Shown here: piece after piece, positions 20,005 to 28,789 of the stretch
How the letters are laid out: each line of letters starts with the position of its first letter
Position numbering within the stretch: the stretch's first letter is position 1
Source of the DNA: Defluviitaleaceae bacterium
Lineage (GTDB): Bacteria; Bacillota; Clostridia; Lachnospirales; WQUN01
Direction: 5' to 3'
Assembly (NCBI GenBank): GCA_009786925.1
Contig: WRGY01000123.1
Coordinates: 1 to 57,790 of the forward strand
Length of the DNA: 57,790 nucleotides
Translations under genes and position numbers: made by a program
The notes under the pieces: generated by a model
The model's database searches: none
The model's input: the letters and a program-made list of their open reading frames with translations, nothing else
Told to the model about the DNA's origin: nothing

Positions 20005-20418
20005 TTAGTCCACTTGCTTTAACGCCAATGCCAGCACACCTGCGGGGATGGCTGCCACGGCTTTTTCTGCGTCTGATTTTTTCACCTCCAATTTTGGCTT
20101 GATTTTTCTTTCGCCACCACCATTATCGTAGGTTAGCAGGAGTCGGTCATATTCCTCATCCTTTTCCACTCGCAAAAAACAAATTGGGTCTTTGTCCGGA
20201 TGCTTTTTTCGCAGTTCGCGTTGATATGCCTTTATTTCACGGCTGTCAATGTCTCCCTCGTTCATGACGGCAATTACTACGCCGCCTTCGAGTACGCCTT
20301 CCACGATTTTGCATGAGTATGCCACCAGACCACGCGAGCCAAAATTTTGATGCATCTGTGTTATTGTCAAATATTTTTGCGGCGCAGTTACCGTTTTATA
20401 GCTCTTTTTTCCACTCAT
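20005..20418 (-). CDS. Uncharacterised 137-residue protein
   Basis: I do not recognise the family. The protein is soluble, mixed alpha/beta, and lysine-rich, with no signal or membrane segment. It has a middle stretch of acidic and basic pairs (RELRKKHPDKDP) and a C-terminal alanine-rich helix. The ATG at 20418 has GAGGGGGT six bases upstream and lies inside the end of aat, overlapping it by 23 bases, so translation is coupled to aat. A GTG three bases earlier is less likely. Confidence 0.65.
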   Translation of the reverse strand: MSGKKSYKTVTAPQKYLTITQMHQNFGSRGLVAYSCKIVEGVLEGGVVIAVMNEGDIDSREIKAYQRELRKKHPDKDPICFLRVEKDEEYDRLLLTYDNGGGERKIKPKLEVKKSDAEKAVAAIPAGVLALALKQVD

Positions 20419-21049
20419 CACCTACCCCCTCTCGCAACAACCTCCTGTACTCGCCCCATTTTATATACCTCCCACCCATTTTTTCAAGATGTGGAGTATG
20501 GAATTGGCAATCCACAAAAACAAAGTCATTTTTGCACAAGTCAATAAGAGCAAGCTTTGACGCATTATCTGCATCAGAAAACATACTTTCTCCAAAAAAA
20601 CACCGCCCCAGCAATACTCCATATAGCCCGCCCACCAGTTTATCTTCTTTATAAACACCAACACTCATTGCATATCCATTTTCAAAAAGGGCGTTATAAG
20701 CCTCTTCCATATCGTCAGACAGCCATGTCCCACCCTCTCTTCGCGCCCTGCAACCTTTCACCACGCCCGCAAAATCGAAATTTATCCTTGTGTACAACCC
20801 GCTTTTGGGGATTGCTTTTTTCATACTGCGCGACACATGGATTTCTTTAGGAAAAATAACAAACCGCTCATGCGGACTCCACCACAAAATTTCTTCTCCG
20901 GGATTAAACCATGGAAAAATCCCGTTTTGATATGCACTCAAAAGCCTCGGCATACTCAAATCACCGCCATATGCCAAAAGCCCATCACTATCCGCGAGAG
21001 CAGTAGGCGGGAAAACATAAGAGCATTTTGTCAATTTGAAAACAGCCAT
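20396..21049 (-). CDS. aat: Leucyl/phenylalanyl-tRNA--protein transferase
   Basis: A 217-residue Aat, normal length, that adds Leu or Phe to N-terminal Lys/Arg of proteins, marking them for ClpS/ClpAP degradation. The N-terminal FPPTALADSDGLLAYGGDLS, FPWFNPGEEILWWSP, GLYGVLLGRCFFGESMFS and the final FVDCQFHTPHLEKMGG are all family blocks. No clpS or clpA is in the window. It heads a leftward unit with an unknown protein, abfA and the AlkZ-like gene, and diverges from glyQS. GAGGAGG precedes the ATG. Confidence 0.95.
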   Translation of the reverse strand: MAVFKLTKCSYVFPPTALADSDGLLAYGGDLSMPRLLSAYQNGIFPWFNPGEEILWWSPHERFVIFPKEIHVSRSMKKAIPKSGLYTRINFDFAGVVKGCRARREGGTWLSDDMEEAYNALFENGYAMSVGVYKEDKLVGGLYGVLLGRCFFGESMFSDADNASKLALIDLCKNDFVFVDCQFHTPHLEKMGGRYIKWGEYRRLLREGVGDEWKKEL

Positions 21050-21063
21050 AAAAACCTCCTCTA

Positions 21064-21093
21064 TTGCCGAGTACAGGTTTATTATAATATACT
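21064..21093 (+). promoter_or_regulatory. Candidate promoter of glyQS
   Basis: TTGCCG (21064-21069), 18 bases, TATACT (21088-21093), 42 bases before the glyQS start. The region is very AT-rich and also contains TATAAT, so the -10 assignment is uncertain. There is no T-box leader. Confidence 0.35.
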
Positions 21094-21135
21094 ATAACAA
21101 AATACTAAATGGCTCTAGGCCAAGCGGAGGCAATC

Positions 21136-22533
21136 ATGGAAAAAACCTTAGAAAAAATTGTAGCACTGGCAAAAAACCGCGGATTTGTATTCCCGGGTTC
21201 CGAAATCTACGGCGGACTTGCAAACACATGGGACTACGGCCCATTGGGTGCCGAATTAAAAAACAATGTAAAAAAAGCATGGTGGAAAAAATTTATACAA
21301 GAAAGCCCTCATAACGTAGGTGTGGACTGCGCATTGCTGATGAATCCGCAGGTATGGGTAGCATCAGGGCATGTGGGAGGATTTAACGACCCACTGCTAG
21401 ACTGCAAAGCCTGCAAAGAACGCTTTCGCGCAGACAAACTCATCGAGGACTATATGTCTGACAATAAAATCGAAAATGAAACCCCCGACGGCTGGTCAAA
21501 CGAAAAAATGAAATCTTATATTGACGAAAAATCTATCCCTTGCCCAAAATGCGTAAAGCGCGACTTTACAGATATTCGACAGTTTAACCTAATGTTCAAA
21601 ACATTTGTGGGTACGACGGAGGATAAACAAACCGAGGTTTTCTTGCGCCCCGAGACTGCACAGGGTATATTTGTAAACTTCAAAAACGTACAGCGCACAT
21701 CACGACGCAAGATTCCGTTTGGTATCGGACAGGCGGGGCATTCATTCAGAAACGAAATCACCCCCGGTCGTTTTACCTTTCGCACATTGGAATTTGAACA
21801 GCTTGAGCTGGAGTTTTTCTGCGAGCCGGGTACGGACGACGAATGGTTTGTTTACTGGAGACAATTTTGCATCGACTGGTTGCACAATCTGGGAATGCCG
21901 CCCGAATCCCTAAAAATCCGCGACCACGGCCCCGAAGAGCTTTCGTTTTATTCCAAAGGTACGACTGATATTGAGTATCTCTTCCCATTCGGATGGGGCG
22001 AGCTTTGGGGTATTGCTAACCGTACAGATTACGACCTAAAACAGCATATGGAGCATAGCGGCGAAGACATGCATTATATTGACACAAACGACAATACAAA
22101 ACGCTACATCCCATACTGCGTAGAGCCATCACTCGGTCTCACTCGTATGACACTCGCCTTCCTCTGCGAAGCCTATGACGAAGAAGAACTTGGCACGCCC
22201 GAAAAACCCGACACACGGACGGTACTACGCTTCCATCCCATACTCGCACCAGTGAAGGCCGCTATATTGCCACTATCCAAAAAATTATCGGAAGCAAGCG
22301 AAAAAATATATCAAGAGCTGTCAAAAAGTTTCAACTGCGACTTTGACGACACAGGCTCTATCGGCAAACGCTATCGCCGCCAAGACGAAATCGGCACACC
22401 GTTTTGCATAACCTACGATTTCGAAAGCGAAAATGACAAAGCCGTCACCATCCGTCACCGCGACTCCATGGAGCAAGAACGTGTAGCCATATCAGACCTA
22501 ACAGCCTATATCACAGAGAGGTTGGCGTATTAA
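21136..22533 (+). CDS. glyQS: Glycyl-tRNA synthetase, single-chain dimeric type
   Basis: A 465-residue class II synthetase of the alpha2 type used by Gram-positive bacteria, archaea and eukaryotes. It has the N-terminal [15 protein letters not shown], motif 2 around [20 protein letters not shown], motif 3 [10 protein letters not shown], and the insert with two CxxC pairs (DCKACKERF and PCPKC). The C-terminal anticodon domain begins near residue 370. The start at 21136 follows CGGAGG; the longer frame starts in the promoter. It overlaps the convergent GNAT gene end by 23 bases. Confidence 0.97.
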   Translation: MEKTLEKIVALAKNRGFVFPGSEIYGGLANTWDYGPLGAELKNNVKKAWWKKFIQESPHNVGVDCALLMNPQVWVASGHVGGFNDPLLDCKACKERFRADKLIEDYMSDNKIENETPDGWSNEKMKSYIDEKSIPCPKCVKRDFTDIRQFNLMFKTFVGTTEDKQTEVFLRPETAQGIFVNFKNVQRTSRRKIPFGIGQAGHSFRNEITPGRFTFRTLEFEQLELEFFCEPGTDDEWFVYWRQFCIDWLHNLGMPPESLKIRDHGPEELSFYSKGTTDIEYLFPFGWGELWGIANRTDYDLKQHMEHSGEDMHYIDTNDNTKRYIPYCVEPSLGLTRMTLAFLCEAYDEEELGTPEKPDTRTVLRFHPILAPVKAAILPLSKKLSEASEKIYQELSKSFNCDFDDTGSIGKRYRRQDEIGTPFCITYDFESENDKAVTIRHRDSMEQERVAISDLTAYITERLAY

Positions 22534-23278
22534 AACGAATCTCCGTTAGCCGCCCAGCCTCTTGGAAGCCAAGCGACTTATACAACCCATTTGCGATTAT
22601 GTTGTCACAAGATGTGTACAACACCGGCAGTTGCGCATTCTCACGCGCCTTTGATGCAAGTGCCGCCACTATAGCTCTTCCATACCCCTTGCCCCTAAAA
22701 GCAGGGGCTACATAAACCAAATTAATACGACATGTCTCCCCCATCCCCGACAAAACACCCATTGCCACAGGCACGAAATTTTCGATGTTCCACGTATATA
22801 ATTGCATGGATGATTCACTTTTATTGTCTTGCCGCGTTAGGTTTTGCGACAAGGATGAATGCAAAGTCTCTACATAAAATGCCTTTAGCCATTCCAACAC
22901 AATAGGCATATCTCGTGCAACAGCCGTCCTTAGCCCCCTCTGCTCCTCTGCCCCAATCACCACATCCTTAGGCAAAAAATATGCGAGCATTTCCTTCTCC
23001 GTATATGAAGTGTTTTTTGCAAAAGAATACATCTGTGCACAAGTTTGAGCAATATCCTCTTCGGCGACGATTCCAACAAGTGTCTCATTTTTTTGCAGAA
23101 AAAAATTATGTAAAAAATCATTAAAAAAAAGCCGCACATCAGTTTTACTTCTATCTTGTGCGAGCCATACCCACAACAAGGCCTCCGGGCTAAATATTGC
23201 CAACCCGCCATTTTTATATGCCTCATGTCTATGCTCAAGCATATCGTAACACATACTGTACAATATACGATTGTTCAT
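22511..23278 (-). CDS. GNAT-family N-acetyltransferase
   Basis: A 255-residue protein. The C-terminal half (from about residue 110) is a GNAT fold with the acetyl-CoA loop in [14 protein letters not shown] and the closing [14 protein letters not shown]. The N-terminal half is a helical extension of unknown role, as seen in GNAT proteins with a non-catalytic first domain. Its ATG overlaps the preceding CheB-like stop as TAATG. It is last in the five-gene patatin-to-GNAT unit. The substrate is unknown. Confidence 0.85.
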   Translation of the reverse strand: MNNRILYSMCYDMLEHRHEAYKNGGLAIFSPEALLWVWLAQDRSKTDVRLFFNDFLHNFFLQKNETLVGIVAEEDIAQTCAQMYSFAKNTSYTEKEMLAYFLPKDVVIGAEEQRGLRTAVARDMPIVLEWLKAFYVETLHSSLSQNLTRQDNKSESSMQLYTWNIENFVPVAMGVLSGMGETCRINLVYVAPAFRGKGYGRAIVAALASKARENAQLPVLYTSCDNIIANGLYKSLGFQEAGRLTEIRFNTPTSL

Positions 23279-24285
23279 TAGCCCCTCGATAAACGTAATA
23301 TCGCCTCAGGGATTCTGTCGAGAGGATATTCGCGCTCTACCGCGCCAAGCTCCATGGCGGCCTTGGGCATTCCGTATACCACGCAGGTTGCCTCATCTTG
23401 ACCAATTGTTTTTGCACCCGCCATCTTCATATGCATAAGCCCCTTAGCACCATCATTGCCCATACCTGTCAAAACAACACCTACGGAGTTTTTGCCCATG
23501 ATTTTTGCCACAGACTCAAACAAAATATCTGCGGCCGGCATCACACCATGGATACGAGTACCCACATAGCACTCCACAGCCAACTTGCCCTGCTGTTGCA
23601 CAATACGCATATGCCTGTCTGCCGGCGCAATAAGCATACGCCCACGCATGAGGAAATCGCCTGATTGCGCCTCACGGATTTCTTGCGGGTACAGCGCGTT
23701 TAGCCTGTCCGCAAACAGCTTAGTAAACCCACTTGGCATATGTTGCACAACAACCATCGGCGGGATGTCGGGAGGCATACGTTTGAGCAAATCCTCCAGT
23801 GCATTTGTACCACCTGTGGATGAGCCGATTGCTATGATTTTTTGCCTATCGTTTGTGCCTACCATTTTGACGAGGTCACGCATGTTTGGTGGCTTTTGTC
23901 GCGTCACCATTGTACTGACCTGGTCTGTGACCGTGGATACAAATCTGGTGGTAGTGATGGGGGTAAATACAGCAGGTTTTTGTAAAAACACATCATTGCC
24001 CGACTGCGGCAGTAAAGAATACTTGCCGCTACTTAGTGAGGTATAGATTATATACACAGTGTTTCTGCTTTGGATGGACTTTGTCCAAGTATGGTTTGGC
24101 GGAAATTCATCCATATCCCATATTATGATGTTTGTGCTATTTCTATTTAACTTGTTTTCGGCATCCATTGGGCGCGGAACAGAGACTATCGACTCAATAT
24201 AAGGCTTTCTTTCCAGCCCGCTTTTGACTGCCGCGATTAAATCTTGTTGGCTTGCTGCAATAATTAATCTGGCTCCGTCCGGCAT
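23278..24285 (-). CDS. CheB-like methylesterase with degenerate receiver domain
   Basis: A 335-residue protein. The C-terminal 190 residues are a complete CheB methylesterase with its triad: Ser in IGSSTGG, His in VVQHMPSG, Asp in TGMGNDGA. The N-terminal 120 residues look like a receiver with a possible phospho-acceptor in IIWDMDEFP and a lysine in FLQKPA. The acidic pair that binds Mg2+ at the first strand is missing (IIAASQQD). The start at 24285 has GGTAGGTGG just upstream. No che genes are nearby, and it sits between a MocR-like regulator and a GNAT gene with one-base or short gaps. It may demethylate a receptor encoded elsewhere or serve another ester. Confidence 0.85.
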   Translation of the reverse strand: MPDGARLIIAASQQDLIAAVKSGLERKPYIESIVSVPRPMDAENKLNRNSTNIIIWDMDEFPPNHTWTKSIQSRNTVYIIYTSLSSGKYSLLPQSGNDVFLQKPAVFTPITTTRFVSTVTDQVSTMVTRQKPPNMRDLVKMVGTNDRQKIIAIGSSTGGTNALEDLLKRMPPDIPPMVVVQHMPSGFTKLFADRLNALYPQEIREAQSGDFLMRGRMLIAPADRHMRIVQQQGKLAVECYVGTRIHGVMPAADILFESVAKIMGKNSVGVVLTGMGNDGAKGLMHMKMAGAKTIGQDEATCVVYGMPKAAMELGAVEREYPLDRIPEAILRLSRG

Positions 24286-24295
24286 ACGCTTCCAC

Positions 24296-25582
24296 CTACC
24301 CTTTATGTTTAGCAAGTACAGCGGCCAACATCCCAATACCTTTTGAAATGTCGTCCGGTGAAACATTTGCGTAACTCAATCGAAAATATTGCGTTTGCTC
24401 ACGCGAAAAATACAACTGCCCCGGCGAAACGATGACCCCTGCAGTATCGGGCAGTTCTCCGTTATTAAGCTTTAGCCATAGGCCGATGCCGCCTTCGGAC
24501 TTCGAAAATAATGTGCAAAACGGCGACAGGAATGTCTCTGCCGCGGCTACTGCTTTTTTGTACTTTTGGGCATAGGCGGCGCGGATGGCATCGCAGTGTT
24601 TTTCGTAGTCAAAATTTCTAAAATAGAAGTCGAGCCCACGCTGTATGTAGCCCGAAGCCCCACCCGCTTGGATGCTTTGTCGTTTTGGGCAAACCATATA
24701 ACCCAACATGCCTGCTGCAAAAACCCTTTCGAAGGACTTAATATACAGTACTCTGTCATCATTGTCCATAGTTATCATCGGCGTAGGTTTTTGCTTATAA
24801 TAAAAATCACTGTAACTGTCTGCTTCTATTATATACGCATTATATTTATGCGCAAGTTGTAAAATGTAAGTTTTATCTTTATTAGTATAGCATATATTTG
24901 TCGGTGTCTGGTATGTTGGCATCAAAAAAAATATTTTCGGACGATGTTTTTTTGCAAATTCAGTTAATTTATCCAGGTCTATGCCGTTTATATCAATGGG
25001 TACTTCAAATATTTTAGCACCACGCTGTAAAAACGTGGCTCTTGCTGTCGGAGATGTTGGTGACTCTAAGATTACAGCATCACCCGGGCTTATCAGGGTA
25101 TCCAAAATAACATTTAACCCATGGTTTATGTTAGAAATTATTTGAATGTTTCCAGAGAGGTTATGCATCTGCGAGATTACGTCAATCAGCGGTGCAAATC
25201 CATCAGTGTATCCAAAAGCACTCGCGCCATCACGTGCGACTACCGCTTCGAATGATTTCTGAAATTCATTTTTAGGAAATAACTCTGGGTCTGAAGAACT
25301 ATCTGCAAAGTTTATGTACCCTTGCGTTATCGTCGGTACAAATACAGGCTTTGGGAGCGAGTTTACGTATATTCCGCTACCTTGGATTGAATAAACTACC
25401 TGCTTTTTTTCTAAATATTTGTACGCGCTTACCACTGTCGCGTTGTTAATGCTAAACTCTGTAGCGAGGGCGCGAATGGTGGGCATTTTTGTGTTAGGCA
25501 AAAACTCGCCCGCATTTATTTTTTTTATAAGCTCATCTGCAAGTTGTTTGTATAAAGGAATTTTGTTGTTTTTGCTAATCAT
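24296..25582 (-). CDS. MocR/PdxR-like GntR regulator with aminotransferase domain lacking the PLP lysine
   Basis: A 428-residue regulator. Residues 1-70 are a GntR winged helix (LYKQLADELIKKI, then TIRALATEFSINNATVVSAYKYLE). The rest is a class I aminotransferase fold with PTYQTPTN, the pyridine-nitrogen Asp in IIEADSYSD, and the C-terminal FRLSYANV. Where the family has SFSK, with the Schiff-base lysine, this one has SFER, so PLP cannot bind by the usual aldimine. It may have become a sensor of another ligand. Its ATG overlaps the LCP stop as ATGA and it is followed by the CheB-like gene after ten bases. Confidence 0.88.
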   Translation of the reverse strand: MISKNNKIPLYKQLADELIKKINAGEFLPNTKMPTIRALATEFSINNATVVSAYKYLEKKQVVYSIQGSGIYVNSLPKPVFVPTITQGYINFADSSSDPELFPKNEFQKSFEAVVARDGASAFGYTDGFAPLIDVISQMHNLSGNIQIISNINHGLNVILDTLISPGDAVILESPTSPTARATFLQRGAKIFEVPIDINGIDLDKLTEFAKKHRPKIFFLMPTYQTPTNICYTNKDKTYILQLAHKYNAYIIEADSYSDFYYKQKPTPMITMDNDDRVLYIKSFERVFAAGMLGYMVCPKRQSIQAGGASGYIQRGLDFYFRNFDYEKHCDAIRAAYAQKYKKAVAAAETFLSPFCTLFSKSEGGIGLWLKLNNGELPDTAGVIVSPGQLYFSREQTQYFRLSYANVSPDDISKGIGMLAAVLAKHKG

Positions 25583-26685
25583 ATATCCGCGAAAAAAACT
25601 TGACTGATTGTAGCGGGTAGCTGTGCCGCATCAGGAAAAAAATAGTTGCGTACACCGACATAACCCAATGTACCCGGCATAGTAAATGTTTGTACACTCT
25701 CTGTAGTCACATTAGGAATAAACGGAATATAACGCACTGCGTATAGTCCCGCATTTGTACGCACATAGTTCAAAAAAATCCTTAGCATTTCCATTGGGTC
25801 GTTTAGCAATGCCTCTCGTGTTGTAGCTTGTTGTATTAACTGGGTCATAAACTCCTTCTGCATTTCGTTGCGCTGGAGGTCGCCCATCGGCCATTGTCGA
25901 TAGCGCACCACACCTTCTGCGAGGTTTCCATCGAGCAACTGATGTCCTGCGGGTACGTCTATGACAAGAGGGGGTGTTGCCGTAGGGTCTGTATAAAACA
26001 GACGACGCGGGATGGTCATATAAACCCCGCCGATTGCATCTACAACAGCTCTAAAAGCCTCTAGTTCCACTTCCACATAAAAGTCAAAATCTATACCCAG
26101 CATTTCTTCTATCTGCGCTTTCATGTAATAAATACCATGCAATCGTCCGCCATGAGGGCGCATTTCAGTAATTTTTAATGTCTGCGGAGGCGAAAATCCA
26201 TCATCGCGCATTTGTGTGAGCCTATGTTGCGGAATCCGTACAAACATATCACGCGGGATACTCATCAGATGTATATCGCCGCTGTCACGATAGAATGTAC
26301 CCACCATAAGAGCATCTGCAAGCAAATTTTCGTCAAGGCCAATAAACAGAAAGTTGGTACGGGCGGGCGGGCGCAAAAGCGTCCCATCATCGTCCTCATG
26401 CCCTTCCGGCAGATTGAGTTCTACAGACAAATAGTCATCGCTGTCATCCTCAGATATGGGGTGTTCTGATTGCTCGGTCGGGAGTCCGCCATCATTAAGC
26501 ATAAGTAACACTGCTGTAGTCCCAATTGCTAAAAACAAAGCCACCACGGCAATCGAACCCGCAACCAAGAAAAATCTTTTAATTGCAAGTATATGTTTGG
26601 TAGCCCATGCCATGGCAGCTTTTATGTGTTCTATTATAATCATCTCCAAAAAGAAGTTACGCTTTAGTATATCCCTAATTTTCAT
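25579..26685 (-). CDS. LytR-CpsA-Psr family cell-wall glycopolymer ligase
   Basis: A roughly 368-residue membrane-anchored LCP protein. One N-terminal helix (about residues 36-62) precedes an extracellular LCP domain with FLFIGLDEN, the signature MSIPRDMFVRIP, and DAIGGVYMTIPRR. LCP enzymes transfer teichoic acid or other polymers from undecaprenyl phosphate to peptidoglycan. The start at 26685 overlaps the patatin stop by 11 bases; another ATG near 26643 with GGAG directly before it is also possible. It lies in the patatin operon, giving that unit an envelope theme. Confidence 0.85.
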   Translation of the reverse strand: MKIRDILKRNFFLEMIIIEHIKAAMAWATKHILAIKRFFLVAGSIAVVALFLAIGTTAVLLMLNDGGLPTEQSEHPISEDDSDDYLSVELNLPEGHEDDDGTLLRPPARTNFLFIGLDENLLADALMVGTFYRDSGDIHLMSIPRDMFVRIPQHRLTQMRDDGFSPPQTLKITEMRPHGGRLHGIYYMKAQIEEMLGIDFDFYVEVELEAFRAVVDAIGGVYMTIPRRLFYTDPTATPPLVIDVPAGHQLLDGNLAEGVVRYRQWPMGDLQRNEMQKEFMTQLIQQATTREALLNDPMEMLRIFLNYVRTNAGLYAVRYIPFIPNVTTESVQTFTMPGTLGYVGVRNYFFPDAAQLPATISQVFFADI

Positions 26686-27652
26686 AACAATCAACGAAAT
26701 TATCATATCCGTTTTTGAAAATCGTATCAAAATCCTCTTTTGTGGGAGAATTTAATGTTGTCGGGTAGGCAACAGAAATTTTATGATAGCGACCTCTCCT
26801 TTTACGTACCACATTTGTGAAAAAATCTCGTGTGCGTATGGCATCGATTTGGGCAGAAGAAATTTCTATCAAACGTTGCAGATTTTTTGTAGGCCGCCCG
26901 CGAGATTGGTAATCAAGAGGCGCAGAGGCGTTACTTACGACCAAATAATTAATTTGGTCGTCCAGCCCGCCGCCTATCTTGTGCAAGGCATCGAGTCCGA
27001 GGTTATCATAAACCCCACCATCCCAGAGGGTGTATTTTTGCATAACATCTACATCATGTCCACCAAATTTTTCTGACGTAAAGCGCAGACCCGATGTCTC
27101 CAGTTCATACGGACCGACAAAAACCGGAAAAGCTGCCGAAGCCGCCACCACGTGAGAAATCAGGAGGTTTGGCTTTTGCACATATCCTATTTTTGGGTCG
27201 CCCATATAGTCTTTGCGAAAACGAAAACGGCTACCTGTTTCAAAGGTGGTACAATTTACTTCCCAAAAAGGAAAGGGTGGCAAATCTTGCAAACTCCCTG
27301 TGATTCCCCACATACTTTCCAGCATTTTTGCAAGCATCTCTACGCGATTATTCCAATAACTCGGCGAAAATGGCAGACGTATCAATGCCGCCCGCTGAAT
27401 ATTTTCTTCTAAAATAAGATGACGCATTGTCGGCAAAGCTTTTTGTAAAAATTCCAAAGTACTCGGCCAGCGATTACCGTTTACAGCAAAAATGAGTGCG
27501 ATACAAAGACTTGCCCCCGATACCGAAGATATGCTGGTAATTTTAGAAAAAATCCCCGATTCTGCCATACGTGCCAGCATCCCGAGGTGGTAAACGGCTG
27601 CTCTGATGCCACCGCCGGATAGTGCGAGACCCAGTCGCATTGATTTTTCCAT
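26675..27652 (-). CDS. Patatin-like phospholipase
   Basis: A 325-residue patatin-family acyl hydrolase. The oxyanion hole is LALSGGGIRAA near residue 10, the nucleophile lies in SSVSGAS (Ser in place of the usual first Gly of GxSxG), and the partner Asp is in WDGGVYDNLG. No signal peptide, so it should act on the inner membrane leaflet or on cytoplasmic lipids. GAGGGGG precedes the ATG by seven bases and lies in a hairpin. It is first of the five-gene unit patatin, LCP, MocR-like, CheB-like, GNAT. Confidence 0.88.
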   Translation of the reverse strand: MEKSMRLGLALSGGGIRAAVYHLGMLARMAESGIFSKITSISSVSGASLCIALIFAVNGNRWPSTLEFLQKALPTMRHLILEENIQRAALIRLPFSPSYWNNRVEMLAKMLESMWGITGSLQDLPPFPFWEVNCTTFETGSRFRFRKDYMGDPKIGYVQKPNLLISHVVAASAAFPVFVGPYELETSGLRFTSEKFGGHDVDVMQKYTLWDGGVYDNLGLDALHKIGGGLDDQINYLVVSNASAPLDYQSRGRPTKNLQRLIEISSAQIDAIRTRDFFTNVVRKRRGRYHKISVAYPTTLNSPTKEDFDTIFKNGYDNFVDCYEN

Positions 27653-27659
27653 ATAAATA

Positions 27660-27700
27660 CCCCCTCACGTTGCCATTGTATGCAAATGGCGATGAGGGGG
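27660..27700 (-). terminator. Terminator-like hairpin covering the patatin ribosome site
   Basis: CCCCCTCA (27660-27667) pairs with TGAGGGGG (27693-27700), and GCCATT (27672-27677) with AATGGC (27685-27690). On the minus strand it starts seven bases after the mltG stop and ends in TATTTAT, a weak T-run. The GAGGGGG arm is the Shine-Dalgarno of the patatin gene. Confidence 0.55.
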
Positions 27701-27706
27701 TGTTTA

Positions 27707-28789
27707 TTAGCCTAAATATCTATCTGCTGCCGCTCTATGCTCAGTATATGTCCGAGAAAAGTGATGTTCTCCCGTTTCCTCATTCCTGAGTACAAAAAAG
27801 AGATAGTCCGTCCCCGCCGGCCAAAGCGCGGCACGCAACGCCCGCAAGCCCGGATTAGAAATAGGCCCTATCGGCAGTCCGTCATGACGATAGGTGTTAT
27901 GCCGCGAGTGTGCATATCTGTCAATATCGGCGATTAAAAGATGAAGCGGAGGGTCTTCCATCGCATATTTTACAGTGGAGCACATCTCTAACCGCATATT
28001 AATGGCCAGTCGATTGTGTATTACCTGTGAGACCATAGGAAATTCTTCACGCACACGAGTTTCGGCCTCCACTATTGAGGCCATGATGACGACCTCATCT
28101 ATCGTCATCCCCATCTCTTCGGCACGGTCGCGCAATGTCTCGTCAAACTGATTTTCGAAGTTGTTGAGCATACGCATGATGATGTCAGCAGGACTTGGGT
28201 TTACAGGAATCTGATAAGTGTCGGGAAAAAGATAGCCCTCCAAACGATTTGGACGGTCCATCGGCACGTCTAACAAAAAGGCAAATGGAAAAGGCCCATA
28301 TTGTGCCACAAAAATAAATTCTTCAGCAGGAAAGAACTCGCGTTCCTCAAAATATGCCGCCATGTCACGTATGGTTTGCCCTTCAAGTATACGAATCACC
28401 TCATGAGGAGCGACTTCCGCGGGGCGCGCACGCAAGGCGCGGTTAAGCTCGACATTATTCATATTCAAATTAAGCGTATATGTGCCTGCTCTAAAATCGC
28501 TACTGCTCCCACGCAAAAACAATTCCAGCTGAAACAGCATCCGATTTGGTATAATCCCCTCTTCCTCTAATCTGCGGGCCATTTCCGTAGTAGAAATATC
28601 CTCGGGGACATAAAACTCGACAATATAATTCGGTCCGACATATACCATCTCTTCTGCAATATCGCCACCAAAGCCAAACCCCCAGTTGAACGCACTAATC
28701 ACAAGAAATGCCAACAATGCCATAATCGCCAGATTAAATGCCATACCAGCGAGATACATAAGAAAATTTACAGTTTTGTCTGCCTTCAT
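27707..28789 (-). CDS. mltG: Endolytic murein transglycosylase
   Basis: A 360-residue MltG (YceG) that cleaves nascent glycan strands and ends their elongation. An N-terminal membrane helix (about residues 10-35) is followed by a LysM-like region (VEFYVPEDISTTEMARRLEEEG shortened: VPEDIS...RLEEEGII) and the catalytic domain with LFPDTYQIP and the Glu in ASIVEAETR, then NTYRHDGLPIGPISNPG. The start at 28789 has GGAGGAG eight bases before it and overlaps the ABC-F stop as ATGA. Paired with the ABC-F gene. Confidence 0.93.
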   Translation of the reverse strand: MKADKTVNFLMYLAGMAFNLAIMALLAFLVISAFNWGFGFGGDIAEEMVYVGPNYIVEFYVPEDISTTEMARRLEEEGIIPNRMLFQLELFLRGSSSDFRAGTYTLNLNMNNVELNRALRARPAEVAPHEVIRILEGQTIRDMAAYFEEREFFPAEEFIFVAQYGPFPFAFLLDVPMDRPNRLEGYLFPDTYQIPVNPSPADIIMRMLNNFENQFDETLRDRAEEMGMTIDEVVIMASIVEAETRVREEFPMVSQVIHNRLAINMRLEMCSTVKYAMEDPPLHLLIADIDRYAHSRHNTYRHDGLPIGPISNPGLRALRAALWPAGTDYLFFVLRNEETGEHHFSRTYTEHRAAADRYLG

